From NCBI GenBank assembly GCA_029449235.1, contig JANATG010000010.1, positions 1,922,001-1,986,000 on the forward strand: DNA of 64,000 bases, given 5' to 3'. The notes beneath the pieces were generated by a model. That model was not told the DNA's origin, ran no database searches, and saw only the letters and a list, made by a program, of their open reading frames with translations. Every line of letters starts with the position of its first letter. Position 1 is the stretch's first letter. Positions 1 to 12,730 of the stretch are shown piece by piece. Source of the DNA: Linnemannia schmuckeri (taxonomy: Eukaryota > Mortierellomycota > Mortierellomycetes > Mortierellales > Mortierellaceae). The position numbers and the translations under genes are program-made.

Positions 1-68
1 TTGCATCCTCCTACCCTGTCGAGCCCCACCATCACCAACACGTGCACACCGTCATCGCTCCAGCAACC

Positions 69-255
69 ATGAATATCATCTCCGTTTTAGCTGTTTTACT
101 CGCTACTGTGGCCATTGCAACTGCACACGCTGCCCCCACTTGAAGGCGGCCACCTTGCCCACGTTGCAGCCGATGTCGCAGTCGCTCCCCCAGCAATGCT
201 GGCAACCCCTGAAGATCGGAAGAGGCGCCACACTCCCACCACCATAATCAAGTAG
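69..255 (+). pseudogene. Small secreted protein ORF broken by a one-base frameshift
   Basis: The ATG at 69 opens a clear signal peptide (MNIISVLAVLLATVAIATAHA), but that frame stops at 141-143. The +1 frame, entered around the C5 run at 132-137, continues with a composition that looks coding (LEGGHLAHVAADVAVAPP, then a dibasic RKRR) to a TAG at 253-255. Read together this would be a roughly 60-residue secreted peptide with a Kex2-like site. The frame upstream of the ATG is also open to the window edge, so this could instead be the hydrophobic C-terminus of a gene starting outside the window. A homopolymer sequencing error or a real pseudogene would both explain the break. No family recognised. 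Confidence 0.35.
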
Positions 256-421
256 AGAACCTTCCATGTCAACGTCCAATGCTCAAGTCACTCTTCAATC
301 CAGCTATTACGTTAGTGGGTGTATTGCTTTCCAAGACTTAAGTAACATGCCCTTTTTCATAACCATCTGTACTATCCGCTAGCTTCTCCCTCTCTTGTCC
401 AAAAGTAGTTGCCCTTTGGGC

Positions 422-492
422 TTCTCGTTTTTATTTTAACTATAACTATATCGTCGCTGTTGTGCTTGTTCATAGTTAAAATAAAACGAGAA
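422..492. repeat. Near-perfect inverted repeat (hairpin)
   Basis: The left arm at 422-443 pairs with the right arm at 472-492 over 21 bases, with one extra T in the left arm. The loop is 28 nt. The arms begin TTCTCGTTTT and are AT-rich. It lies about 170 bp downstream of the broken secreted-protein ORF. It could be a 3'-end hairpin or a miniature inverted-repeat insertion; no flanking target duplication was recognised. Confidence 0.6.
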
Positions 493-3400
493 ACTCACAT
501 CCTTCCTTGGCTACTCAATGTATAAACATACCTTGAAAGCAAAATATCTGCTCGTTGCTTCCTTCGTATGAGTTGTGTGTCCCCCTCCACCCTTTCTTTT
601 TGAGGATTAAGGACCAAAGAGACAGTCCTTGCTTTGACCTCATTAACGCAAAGCTCAACTAACCTGTTCAACTACCCACCCGCAGCGTTTGACCTCTGTC
701 GGCTGTCTTTTTGGTTTTTGAATTTTTTTTTTTTTTTACATACCATACGCGCTAATGAAAAACCCATGGTGTCTTGTGCATCCATGTCATCTCCACCCTA
801 TCCTCCAAAGATTCTATGACCGTCATGTTGGTTGGAAGGGAACGAATACGACAACAAGAAAGAATTTCGATCACGTCCACTATACGAAGCGTAGAGTATG
901 AGTCCAGTATACATACGAATGAGAACGTCTTAGGTGATACGCGCTCTCATTTTTTGACATATCTGTCGATCCCATCACGTTCTCTGTATGCTCACCAGTG
1001 CCTCTGTCTCTCTGTCTCTCTGTCTGACCTTGTGTACGCAAGAAGAAAGTGTGAGACAAGGTAAGGGTGCGTGTATAAGTGTAAGCAAGAGAGCAGAAGC
1101 TGTGCCGACCTCGGACCACGTTTTTTTTACTATGTCGATTCATTTCACGGCTTTCTGACAGGGGCAGGTTTAGGTCGTGTCAGGTCAAAGTAGAACAGTG
1201 CTGTACTGTCTATGTCGCCATCCATGTGTTAAAGGGAATTACGGGCGTACAATGTTTCACTCTATTCATTCTTAATATACCTTGTGCGTGAAAGAAGCAG
1301 AATGACAGCATAGACATAAGACAAGTCGTCCGTGCCAACCATCTCAGAAAAACAGGCCATTTTTTTGAGTTATTCCCACTGGAGCACTGTGCATCCATAT
1401 GCCAGGGCAGGGCAAGAGCAAAGGTAAAGGCAAGGGGAACAAACAAACAAATGGAAAATGGAATATGAAAGAAAGAAAGTTAGATGAACTGAAGGGAAAA
1501 TACCAAGAATGACAAGCAGAGAGCTAACGAAGTGCGTGCATGCGTGCGTGCATTGTGTGTCAACGTGTTTACAAGGACAATTGAGTTCATGGAAAGGGTC
1601 ATGGCTATGGACTTTATGTGAGACTTTCAAATTGACATATGAAAATGAGTGCCAATAGGACCGTGACTTTTGCCCATCCACCCTCACCCATCCTCACCCC
1701 CGTGTTCCGTCCAAATCATGGTTCATTGGTATGGTGTGTGAGGACATAGGAAGGAAGAAAGATGATGACCATTTGGCTTTGGCTGTATTTCAACAAGGGT
1801 CTCCCCCTTTTTTCCCAGCCCCTCTTTGTCCTATGTCCCTTGATTTTTCCTTTCTATTTTTTCTCTTCCCGTCGCGTAATTCGAAATAAATTTTCTTCCC
1901 GCAAACAAAACCGTGATCTCCCAAATGACTGGACCTTGGAAGAAAACAAAGAAAGGTTGAACACGAGAATGGAAAAAAAAGGTGCTGGCCCTGAAACTGC
2001 TGGAAGCAAAGCAGAAATGTTACCATGCTCAAATTGGGTACGGAGAGAGGGACAGGAAGGCGGTCGAAGAAAAGAGAGTGAAAGGAAGGAAGAGAAGGAT
2101 GATAGAAGACGAAGGGCATTGTGTCTGCGTTCGCTAGCTCTTCAGGGTTTGCATTTGATCCTTTTCTGCCTCTCGGAGCAATAGTCGTCCTTCCCACTGC
2201 CCCCTTTGTCTTTTTATTTCTTGCTTCCCTCACACTGTGATTCTGTTACCACTATTTCGACCAGTCTCGTTTCTCTTTCTTCCTTCAATTAGCCTGCACC
2301 TCTCGCTTTGTTTCTATAGCTTTTGGACTATCCCTGCATAGTTAGCACACGAATAGAGAGCAAAGGGAAGACCACAGAAGCAGAAGGATAGATGAAATAA
2401 CGAAAGGAAAGAAACGAGAAAGACAACCCTGTTGGTAAGCAGTTGCGTCTGTTACTTTTACTCTTTGCTTCTATTTCTCTCATTCTTGCGTAACCCATGC
2501 AGCCAAAGGCAAAACAGGGAGAAAATATGCCGTTTCGAAAGCATGCCCTAGAAAGAGAGACAAGAAGAGCGGAGGCAAAAGAAAAAAATACAGGGAATGG
2601 TGTCACATAGAATTAGATTGCTAATTTGGCATGACTGTTTGGATGCATGGTGACAATGCTGATTTGTTGTTTGGTTTGCGTTAAGTGAGGCGATGTTTTC
2701 GCGCATCTTTGTTTTCGACAGACATTGAAAAAAATAAGGAGATGTATGTGAGCTGGACGGCGAATGCCGCAAGTGCTGCGGGCGAAAAGCAAGAGTACGT
2801 AAGAGCATACATGGCATTTGAATGCAAAGATCGCCTACTCCTCCTCCGAGGAAACCTATCCTCGCAACGAGAACGTTGTTTACCGGAGGAAACAACGACG
2901 GCGAAGTGGGTACGGTGTATACAAAAAACGCAATGCACAAACAAAAATAAGCGTAGAGAGAAGTAAATGATCGATTCAGAGGGGTATGCACGGACAGGGT
3001 TAACTGCGACAAAGCAAACGCATTGTTTACTTTCGCATTTCAAAATAGAGGCACACAAAAGTCAATTGGATACTTTGCTGGGTGCTTGAATGCCTCCTGG
3101 CCGATCGGCTTTCTTTAGACGCCAACCAAACTACACGAAAAAAAGGGACAGGATGGTGCATAGTCCAACAACTGAGCTGTGTTCGACTTCTCTTCCTGTT
3201 TCTCTTTCCAGCTATCTCGAGCAACTTTTTTTTTTTTTTTTCATGCGGAAGCGATTTGTCCCCTATGTCCCTTAGCCAACTCTATTTTGAAACCTATTGG
3301 GGAGGGGAGATGCGCTTATACCCCTGACCGGGTACACTGACGTTTACTTTGTACTTCTTTCCTCTGTCGTGTTTTCCTTCCCTTTTCTACTTTTGAATCA

Positions 3401-5837
3401 ATGCTCGGGTATGACAGGAAACGCGCAGGCGCGTCGACCAAAGTTCGTTTTTCAATAACACAAAAATACAGAAGAGTGGCCTGTTCACCCGAATATTACT
3501 CACCCCTATGATCCATCCTCATGGATAACACGCCCCATCCCTCTTTTTTTATTTTTTTTATTTTGCGACTTTCTGCTACACGCGTCTTCTCGTATCTTGT
3601 TTTTTCTTTTTCACTTGAAGGAAAGCCCGGGAAATGGAGAGAGATGATAAGGATAGATACGCAGTAGACTAGCGTGGATCCATGAAACTGTCGGGTGGGA
3701 GAGAGAGATTTCTTACGCTGTTTCTATTCCATTCCCTCTAACTAACCCTTCCCAGTGAGTCGCGAGCACATGCCAAATGCGCAAAAAAGAGATGGTCGGA
3801 GCGTTCGACTGGGCGTGAAAAATACGGAAATTAACACAGGGAAGCGAGAGAGTGAGCAAGAGACATAATGCTATAAGACTTCCCATGGACCACAGCCGGA
3901 AGCAAAATGTGAAGAGGCGTACGAGTCATCATGTTGAGCCCTCTAAGACCATACCACACCTTTTTCCTTGTGTTCAAGACAAGGAAAAGCGCCTTGGGCT
4001 GAGAAAGAAAAGAGAAGAATGATGAACCTCAAGGGAAAATTAAGAGGTCAGCGATTGAACAAGTGAGCACGTACTTGGGTTCCTAACATGTGTGAGCACT
4101 TTGTTATTTCAGGAGAAAGTGATCGAAATGTCCGGCATGGCTCTCTTACTTGTTCATATTCAAACGTCAAAGTATAATAGGTTGTCATGTCAAGAGCAAC
4201 GGCCAACTGCCATTGAAGGGAGAGAGGAAAGATAGAAAAAAAGGAGTAAGAAGGGGAGACTCTTGTCCACCCGAGGAATAAAAAAATAAAAAAAAAAAAT
4301 AAATAAAAATAAAAGTACGAGAGCGAGGGTCTGGCTGGCAGATGCTCTCATCCATCCACATCATCACCCACTCGTACCCTTCCCCTCATTCACCCTTTTT
4401 CTCCTTCCTCTCTCTCCTTCTCCCCTCTTTGTCCTCCCATCCAAGTCCCCTGTCTGCCAAATCCGCATGCTCCTCGCTCTCGTTTTGCGAGCCTTACATC
4501 ATCCTTCACTTTCTTTTCTTCTTTCTCTTCGCCTATGTCCGGTTGGGCGCATTTTATGCTGTTGACGAGGGGAGAGGGGTTTTCTCGCTTCAAAAAAAAA
4601 ACTGGAGGGAGTGATTCTGCCAGTGTTTGCATGAGCGCCTAACCGTTGTCTATTTCGCAACCGATACTTCATTTTTTTTCTCATGCCCCATTTCTTTATT
4701 TCATTCTGCATATCCCCAAATTGTCAACGATGTGGGAAAGGAAAAGAAGAGAGAGATGGAAAGAAGAAGAACGAAGGAGATATCGATAAAAAAAATAGAT
4801 GGTAGTACCATTAGTCGGAGTGAGATACGTGTATGAGAATGTTGTGTTGCCCATGGGTGCCAGCAATTGGATAACAAACCATGCCCTGCACACATAGACA
4901 TACTTGATTTGGCTATGCTATATGTGTGTGTTTGTATGTGTATGCCCATGGCGATCAACAATCGATCATGGACCCGCATCTCTCCTATGTATGCATTGCC
5001 CAACAACAACAAGAAACGGCTAACAAGCAAGTCACCAACGACTAAGCAATGACAAAACAAGAAGAAAAATAACACAAAACACAAAACAGCCATTCAAGAT
5101 ATGCCGCCAGGAGTACAAAAGCGCGACAGCGAGAGAAGGAAAGAAAGGAGGAAAGAAAGAAGCCAACAGAGAGGAGGAACATTAGCCAGGCCATGCATAC
5201 ATACAACAGCAACAACAGCAGCAGCAACAACAACAACAACAAAGGCAACGACGTTTTTGTAGTAGTGTTTTGAATCCCCTTTTTTTTCCTTGAGAGGTTG
5301 CATGGTCATCGTACTGACGCTTTCCCTTTTTTTTCTTTCTTGTTTTGGCCTATGTATCCTTTGTTCTTACGTTTTTGTCCTCAGCACATGCCGACTGATT
5401 GTTGACAGTCTGATCGCCCATGGATAGCGAATGTTGTTCAATTGAGAGGTATTTTAAAAAATAAATTGAGTCGCGGGACAAGAGAAAAAGAGAGAAAGAG
5501 AAGGAGAGAGCCAAGACCAGTCAACAAAACAAACAAACAAAACAAACAATCGACAGAGGAGAGAAAGAGACGAGCCTAGTGAACAGACGAGAACAACAAG
5601 CAACAAGGCCGATAGCATATGATTTGCATGAAGCCCACAGTAAGGAAGCGGCCTTTGCTTGCCTGACTCGCTGACTTGCTGATACTGAATTGAAATATTT
5701 GATTGAGTAACACAATAATCCGCCACCTCTCTTCTCTTCCCTCCATTCCCCAGTGGGTGTCCGTCAATTGAGGGCATCAACCAGAATATCAAGAATATCA
5801 ACAAACAACCACCAGCAACCAACACACAAACCCAGCC
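493..5837. other. Long gene-poor intergenic region
   Basis: I see no supportable gene. Open frames here are short, contradictory on both strands and made of simple sequence. The stretch holds many T-, A- and purine-rich tracts (for example a T15 run near 3226-3240), TGTG-rich patches near 4915-4945, and a CAA/CAG repeat near 5204-5243. It may be unannotated UTR or regulatory DNA, but nothing specific can be supported. Confidence 0.5.
5204..5243. repeat. CAA/CAG trinucleotide repeat
   Basis: A run of CAA and CAG triplets, about 40 bp, lies in an otherwise non-coding stretch. Open frames across it are poly-Gln, or poly-Leu/Val on the other strand, and have no other coding character, so I treat it as a microsatellite. 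Confidence 0.7.
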
Positions 5838-5888
5838 TTGACTCTGACCTCTTCATATTCCTTCTTAAGCAACAACATACGCCTTTCT

Positions 5889-5925
<37 letters not shown>

Positions 5926-6733
5926 TTCTTCACACTTCTTTCTTTTCCATTCTCTTTCTTCTCTTTTTCCATTCAATCAATCATTTCATTCCTCTTTTGC
6001 ATCTCTATTTCTTACATTCTTTTTTTCTTCTTCTTTTTGCATCTCACTCTTCACTCAATTCACTCACTCACTCTCTGCATACTCACACTTCAGCTCTCAT
6101 CACCCTCGTGAATCTCATACCTAACAATACCAACGACAATAACACCACAGCAACCAGCAACCATATATATATAACCAACTCACAACCCTCGATTGCCACC
6201 CTTTTCTGTTCTATTCTCTCTTACTCACTCTCTTCCCTCATCAAACCCCTCGTCAACAACACCCTCCTTCTCTATTCTCCCTCTTGCATACTAAACAATA
6301 ACCCCCTTTCTCCCCCTCTCTTCTCTTTGAGCACTCACTTTTTTGTCACTGTCACTCTCTGTCTCCTTGGCCCAGGTTACCATCCTTTGGTGCAATTGAA
6401 ATACATACATCCCTCTGCCTTCTCCTTTTTTATCTTTCTCTCTTTTTATTTTCCTGCAACTTCCTTCCTTTGTGTCTCCCTCAGTCACTCGTGCTCGTGC
6501 TTGTCCTCTTTCTTTCCAACATATATACTCTCTTATCTCTCTCTTTCTCTCTCTTTCAATCTCATTCTCTCTCATCCTCTTGCATACTCTTTTATCCTTG
6601 CACGCCTCTCTTCCTCTTCTCGTTCTTTATTCCTTTCTTTCATTTTTGACACTTTAACACCTTCCTCGACTTCATACTTTCAACCATATACCCCCCACTC
6701 CCCACTCTTCAAAATCAACAAACAAACACAAAA
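5838..6733 (+). promoter_or_regulatory. Pyrimidine-rich leader/promoter of the 6734 gene
   Basis: About 900 bp in which the plus strand is dominated by C and T (CTTT repeats, TCTCTC runs near 6530-6560, CACTCACTC near 6060), ending in an A-rich stretch (ACAAACACAAAAATG) directly at the start codon. CT-rich tracts just upstream of the start are common in fungal promoters and leaders. A single 328-residue Ser/Leu/Phe-rich frame spans this tract, but it is a by-product of the base bias and overlaps the real start in another frame. Confidence 0.45.
5887..5924. repeat. CTTT tetranucleotide microsatellite
   Basis: About nine consecutive CTTT units form the start of the pyrimidine-rich leader of the gene at 6734. 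Confidence 0.75.
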
Positions 6734-9208
6734 ATGTCTTCGTACAAGCGCCAATTCCTCATTCAATCATACCAGCAACAACAGCAGCAACAACAGCAGG
6801 CGCAGGAAGATACGCCATGGTTGAGATACCCCGACCCTCAAAAGTCGTCCTCCAACGGCCACAGCCGGTCGTCATTCATGCCCAACCTCACCCACAACAA
6901 GCATACCTCTAGCAACAACAGCAACGATAACAGCAACAACAACCACAGCACGCACGCGTCTCGATCCGAAACCCGTCCAACCAACAGGCTGCACCACAAG
7001 CGGTCGTCTTCCAAACTGCTGGGCACTAGCCAGTCTAGCAGCCATCATACCCACAGCAACAACAGCTCCAATGCCTCGCTACCCATGTCTCTCGCCGGTA
7101 GCAACTCCAGCAGCGACTCACTTGGCCACAACAACCATCACTCATATCACAGCCATCATCATCATCATCATCATCAACAACCTCGCCCCTTCACACCTAC
7201 AACCAACACCAACAAGCCAAGGTCACTCTCCGAGGAGCTGTCCTTTGCCACGCAAGGTGGCAACAGTAATAATAGCAGCAGCAGTGCCGATGACATCCAC
7301 CGCAGCAATAACACAAACAGCAGACATCCATACCCTTCGCCTATCACGCCCTCTGATCTCCTGTCCATACCCGACCTCTCTGCTTCGCCTTCGTCAGCAT
7401 CGTCATCGTCATCATCTTCTACCTCCTCCACCGCAGCCTTGGCATCTCCCTTCCCTCTCCAGCGAGCTCGTGTCGACTCGGGAACGGGTCAGAAGCTGCG
7501 TCCTTCCCCCCTTTCGATCAACACTAATCTTACCAGCAACCCTGTCCTCGATGCCTCCGCTTTTCTTCAACAAAAACAACAACATCAGAGCCCGTCCTCG
7601 GTCTCGCGTGGTTCCACGGTCGTTGCGGACGGAGGTCTTGGCTCGCCATGTGCTAATTTAAACATGTCGACCTCCTCAGGGCTCGAGACACCGCCTCTGC
7701 CAAGGTTGACTCGCAGCCTCACCCACTCGTCCTCATCATCCTCTTCTTCCTCCGTCTCCAGCTGCTCCAACACTTCCTCTCCCAGTTCATCCACAGCCCC
7801 TTGCTCCGCCCTCTGTCACCACCACTCTTCGTCTACATCCAAGGGTCACGGCCACGGCCACAGTCACCATCATCGCCAGAATGGCCAACGCCGACACTCA
7901 CACCGTTCCTCTTGCCATCTTCATAAGCATCAACCCCGTGAACACCACCCATCCTGTCACCTCCACGGGTCTCCCTCCCTTCACCATCGCCACGATTCCA
8001 AACTGGACAAGACACTTCCTAAGGGTGTGCTCCGATTTGAAGACCCTCCTACTACACCCGGGCGCGAGGGAATCGACGAAGATATGAACATCTCATCTAC
8101 TTCATTGATCGATGAAGCAGTAGTAGCGGCTCTTCCCGAACCGACCCTTCTCCACCTGGATGAAATGCCCATGGCGATCGAGAAGGCTCCGGCATCGACG
8201 GCGGTGACGATTGTGGGGAGCACCCCGACCTACGGCATGGGTGCATACAAGGCCCAACGGGATCAAGAAGAGGCAGCAGCCGAGAGCGCCCTTGGTCTGT
8301 ATTCAGCCGCTGAGCCACCCAAAAAGAGACAGCGATCGGCGGCCGCATATCTTTTTGGTGCTGCATTCGAGACAGTCATCTTTACGAGTGCGGTTGCTCT
8401 GTCTGCCTACCAGTTGCTTACTGGCAAAGGTCGTCAACAGGGGACCCAAGACGCGTCTCTGGGTGCTGAGGGTGAGACCGTTCTCTCTGCTGAAGGAACT
8501 GAGGACATTTCGAGTGCTGATCATTCCTTGATGGTAAGCTAAATGTCTCCTCTTCTAATTGTCGTTCTTGCGTTCTTTGTTGTTGGTCGTCTTTGCTATG
8601 TTGTGGGAAGAAGAGAATGAGAATGGGAGGACAAAAACCACATTCTCATTTTTGATGGCAACCCATCCATCCATCCATAGTATCCATCAACACAAACTGA
8701 CCTTTCTTTTTCTTTCTTCCCCCTTTGTGTTGCCCTCCTCCTTCCCGTCGTCGTCCTATTCTTCCCATCCTCCCATTCAATCATTCCCTTGCATAAATGA
8801 ATCCTTCCATCTCTCTATCTCTCTCTCTCTTTCCAGCCTATCGAATCAGCACCTGTCAACATTCCAACACGCACCCCCCGACACCAATCTTCTCCCCATG
8901 CCCATCTACTTGGCAAGTCCCTGCACCACCACCACCACCACGGCCGCCATCAACACCACTCCGGCAGTGGTAGATCGCGCCACCCTAAATCCGGTTCCAA
9001 GAAACACGGATTGTCGGCCTCCCTCCCTCACTCGAACCCTCACGAACCCGATCACCCCTTTTATGAGAGGGCTATGGTTCCCCCTAAGAGACCTAATACG
9101 GGGACTGAGGATAACGATGAGCAGTTCTTGAGGATGGAGGCTAAATTGAGTACTCTGATTGCGGAAGGCAAACGGGCCTTGAGCAGTCGTATCCAGGACC
9201 ACCAATAG
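6734..9208 (+). CDS. Ser/Asn/His-rich protein with one hydrophobic segment
   Basis: Two exons, 6734-8533 and 8837-9208, joined in phase 0 (donor GTAAGC, acceptor TTTCCAG), give about 723 residues. The intron is 303 nt. Unspliced, translation would end three codons past the donor. The first 420 residues are low-complexity: Gln runs, Ser runs, Asn/Ser tracts and a His run, probably disordered. Near residues 535-563 there is one hydrophobic stretch (YLFGAAFETVIFTSAVALSA) just after a KKRQR basic patch, which looks like a single membrane-spanning segment. Exon 2 has a second His run, then a basic region and a short acidic/helical tail (QFLRMEAKLSTLIAEGKRAL). The start is preceded by an A-rich context. 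I do not recognise the family. It could be a fungal membrane-anchored regulatory protein, but function is unassigned. Confidence 0.85.
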
Positions 9209-11440
9209 ATGGCTTGCGTACATGAAAATATAAAACATAGCATTGATAACACGAAAACAAAAACAAAAACAAAAAACAGCATAAAAGAGTATTGGAAAAA
9301 CAAAGAATAAAGTAGTAAGTAATCTTGATTATTATAAGCTTTGTTTCGGGAGAAGGGTTGTGAGTGATACAGATTTACGAAAAGAAAAAGAAAAAAATCA
9401 CCAATCATGTCCTAATTGTAGTCGTAACGCGTGTTTACGTTGTTTACGCACAGAGATGGATAGACACGCAGTAGAAAAAAAAAACGTTAGAAAAGAAGAG
9501 GAAGCAGTAAGAAGAGAAAGATAAAAACGCGTAGACACAAAAGCAAATACGCAGGATGACATAGAAGGAAGGAACAAGTTTATGTGAGTATGATGTGGTG
9601 TGGTGTTTGAGGGGGACGGACTGTCTGTGCAGCCATTTGCAGTCATCGTCTTTCTCACAGACAGAGACGGATTGTTGGGTGTCTGTTTCACTTATCGATG
9701 ACGACTGACACGTTTTTTTTTTTTTTTTTTTTTTTTTTGCGCATGGGTCGTGGGTAAACACATCGGCAATGAGATAATGATATATGGGTTGTGTGGGTGT
9801 GGGTGTATATGTAAATGTGTGTTTTGAGCGCTCGCACAAAAACTCAAAAAGTCACCCCACGAGCTTTTGAGCAAATTTTTCTTTCGGAGAGAAAGAAAAA
9901 AAAAGAGAGTTATTATCAAAAGGGCTTACTCCGCTCATACTCGCACCATACATGGGATAAGACCGCGCGCTGGACACGCGTTGCATGTGCTTTTGTGTAT
10001 GTGCTTAAAGCTACTTGATGTCTCTTTTGGGGAACTTGTTTGGTTTGAATTGTTTATTTTATTGTGGAAAATACGATAGCTCATTGTGCTTAGTCACCTT
10101 TGAGCCCTTTGCGCCTAACTCAGTTTTATTCTTTTCGTCCATTACAATGAAGTAAACAATGGATAACAAAGAAAAGGCACGCGGAGCGAAAGGGATACGG
10201 ACAGGGCAGATTGACGACGATGATGATCGATGAAAAAGGAAGGAAAAAGGAAAAAGGAAAGAGGAAAAATGAAAGTCGATGTGCAGTTTGACCAGAGTGT
10301 GCACAAACATAAACAAAAGAAACGTGAACCTAAAAACACCACAGGGGATAGAGGTGGATGAAGAGGGGATGGAAGGGGGGTGATGACGGTGGAGAGAGAA
10401 GGCGGAGAAAGCAGTGAAAAGAGGATGGACACACACTCACACACAGGATCAGGGCAAGGCAAAAGTAACAATGGCGGCAAAAAAAAAAGACAAAGCACAT
10501 AAACGAGGGGGCAGAGACGGAGGAAAGGGAATCTAAGCCAAAAACAGAACAAAAAAGTGGCAATGCAAAGGGCAAATGCGAAGGGCAAATGCGGTAAAAA
10601 GATCGAACTTGGTCAGCTCAACAAAACACAGGAAAATACGACAAACTCCTTGCCTTTGTTTTGCTTTTTTCCTTCTCACATAACACTAGACTCAACCCAA
10701 CAATTGGTATGCATCGCATGGTGGGCCAACAAATGGGTTATTCAACTGCGAAATCTGACGATGGTGTGTAGGGCCAGGCACAATCAACCAAATCAAAACG
10801 TAAACATACATAGCCGACAGTGCAAATGCCCAAAAACAAAGACAATTACGAGAAACTGAGGGACGAGGGGTGGCGTCCATTTGTTTTCAGTCTAATATTG
10901 CCAGATGACCACTGTTTCCGTCTGTTCTCGCCTTGACGCTTTACTTTCCTCCGCGCGGCTTTTGTTATGTCGGGTGTACTAGAATTTTGCGCATTGGTCC
11001 ACCTGTGCGCACAGTCGCTTCCCTTCCACCCTCTAAGGACTTGACCCACTTTTTTTAGTTTTTGGCGGCAATCTGGCAGTAGAATTGATATTACGCAATG
11101 CCACCAATGACACAAACAGGAATGACAGCAAGGACAGCGCACAAGCACTTGTATATGATTAAGAATAAACTAAGAGGGGTGGAGATAGATGACGATGGAC
11201 GAATGTTCGTTTTATTTTGTTTATTATTTTTTTTCTTTCGAATGCATTTCTCTCATGAAATACACGCCGGTTTGTACAAACAATTTTTCAGAGAATAAAA
11301 AGAGACTGAAAACTAATGCAGATAGGAATACGCCTTTCCTTTCATGGTCAACTTCACCTGAGCCTTATTGCCGCGATGATTTTTCCTTTTTCTCAGTAGG
11401 TTTTTGATGTCCCTTCGTGTTCATTCTCTTCCTTCCCATC
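9209..11440. other. Intergenic, simple sequence
   Basis: No supportable gene. It contains a T26 run at 9713-9738, (AAAAC)n-like sequence near 9253-9276 just after the upstream gene, and a purine-rich stretch near 10205-10530. Open frames are short and lack coding character. Confidence 0.5.
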
Positions 11441-11860
11441 GATTCCGAATAAGGATGTGTCATTTCCTTTGATACCCTGGACGAGTATGGTCTTGGTCAC
11501 ATGCTTTCATTTTCTTGTTTGCGATCACGCTTTGACACACATACACATGCTTTCCCTCTCATTTGTTGGCATCATTCTGTCAGAGACGATTCCTCGAGAG
11601 CATATCAGTTCATTTCATGGTCTCCGATTGAAACATGGTAGAACAAGAAGGACGAGGATATCATTCCAGACTTCGTAAGGTGTTGTTGTCTGCCCTCTTT
11701 TACTCTCTCAGCAACCACAAACGAGGAGCATTTGACTAGGTGAATTGCGTTGGAAGAGGGCGGTTTGCGATCTTCTCTCGGACATTCTTTCTTTGGAGGC
11801 ACATCAACAAGAAGACCGATTAATTTTTTTTTATTCTGCAGAATCTTTGCAACGTTTAGA
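11441..11860. repeat. Copy A of a diverged direct duplication
   Basis: It shares ordered blocks with 12335-12730: GATTCCGAATAAG then GTGTCAT at the left end, a TTGTT/TCAGAGACGAT block, GGACGAGGATA, CAACCACAAACGAG against CAAACCACAAACGAG, and CGTTTAG at the right end. Spacing is near-constant (offset 870-894 bp). Divergence is high, so the duplication is old or the copies belong to a dispersed family. Confidence 0.45.
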
Positions 11861-11952
11861 GGACGGGAAGTTCCTATACAAGTAGGACACTGCGATGCAA
11901 GCTGGTGCACATTGTAGGAAGTACATTTTGTTTCTGAATTGTATTCGTCCAC
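11605..11952 (-). pseudogene. Possible gene relic with a Cys pair
   Basis: A 115-codon frame on the minus strand has better amino-acid composition than its surroundings. It includes a CxxC (QCPTCIG) and further Cys/His residues upstream, a Lys-rich middle and a Val/Ser-rich end. Traces of the same protein sequence, with stops, can be followed on the minus strand of copy B (near 12600-12730), including LLV and FVV blocks. This suggests the duplicated segment once encoded protein. No family recognised and no intact gene can be assembled. Confidence 0.2.
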
Positions 11953-12334
11953 GCTGCTCTTTAGTTTTTGTAGCTAAATTTCTCGACGAGAATACATCGT
12001 TGGTGATGTCGATCTTCAAATTGGGCGATCAGGGTTGACGTAAAAGTTCTTTATATTACAGAAGCTCGATGCGGGACGTAGTAGAATAACACCTTCCCTA
12101 TCGAATGATTTTTTTTTGAATGCATTACCCCTCTAGGATGTCCCTTTGTTTGCATTGCTCACTAACAAAGCAAAGTACAGAATACTTAGAAAAAGGTAAA
12201 AAAAAAAGGACACTTACGAGGATGCATTGAACTCTCGCGATCGTCTATTTCTTCACTGCTCTCTCTCAATGAAAACCTCCCGCCGTCCAAACGGCTTTGT
12301 ACATTTTGTTCTTTGTGATCACCCTCCTCCACGT

Positions 12335-12730
12335 TGATTCCGAATAAGAACGTGTCATATTTTTCTCCGGTAGACAAGAATGATGTCCCGGACAACACAC
12401 TTACACACTTTTTTCTTTTATTAACTTATGGATTGTGCTCTCTGGTACTCTTTCTTCTTTTTTTCAGTGATCTTGTTATAGACGATATCTGGACACGTAT
12501 GTGCAACGTTCTATTATATTCAGTTTGAGCTTAAAAAAAAAAGGACCTCGTGGACGAGGATACATTTTCCAATTCATCGCCAGCCCTTTTCTACAACATT
12601 GGCAAACCACAAACGAGAGAACTCTCTTAAATCTTACATGCAGGAGGGGACGATAAGGAAACTTCCTTGGCGGATTCTAAGGCTCAGCCACAAGAAGAAC
12701 GGTAGAAGAAACTCCTGCTCGAGCGTTTAG
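12335..12730. repeat. Copy B of a diverged direct duplication
   Basis: Second member of the pair described at 11441-11860. It has the same order of short conserved blocks and is more degraded on its minus-strand reading frame. Confidence 0.45.

Noticed and set aside
5838..6824. 328-codon Ser/Leu/Phe-rich ORF upstream of the 6734 gene
   Set aside because: Product of a pyrimidine-rich leader lacking stops; it overlaps the start of the real gene in another frame.
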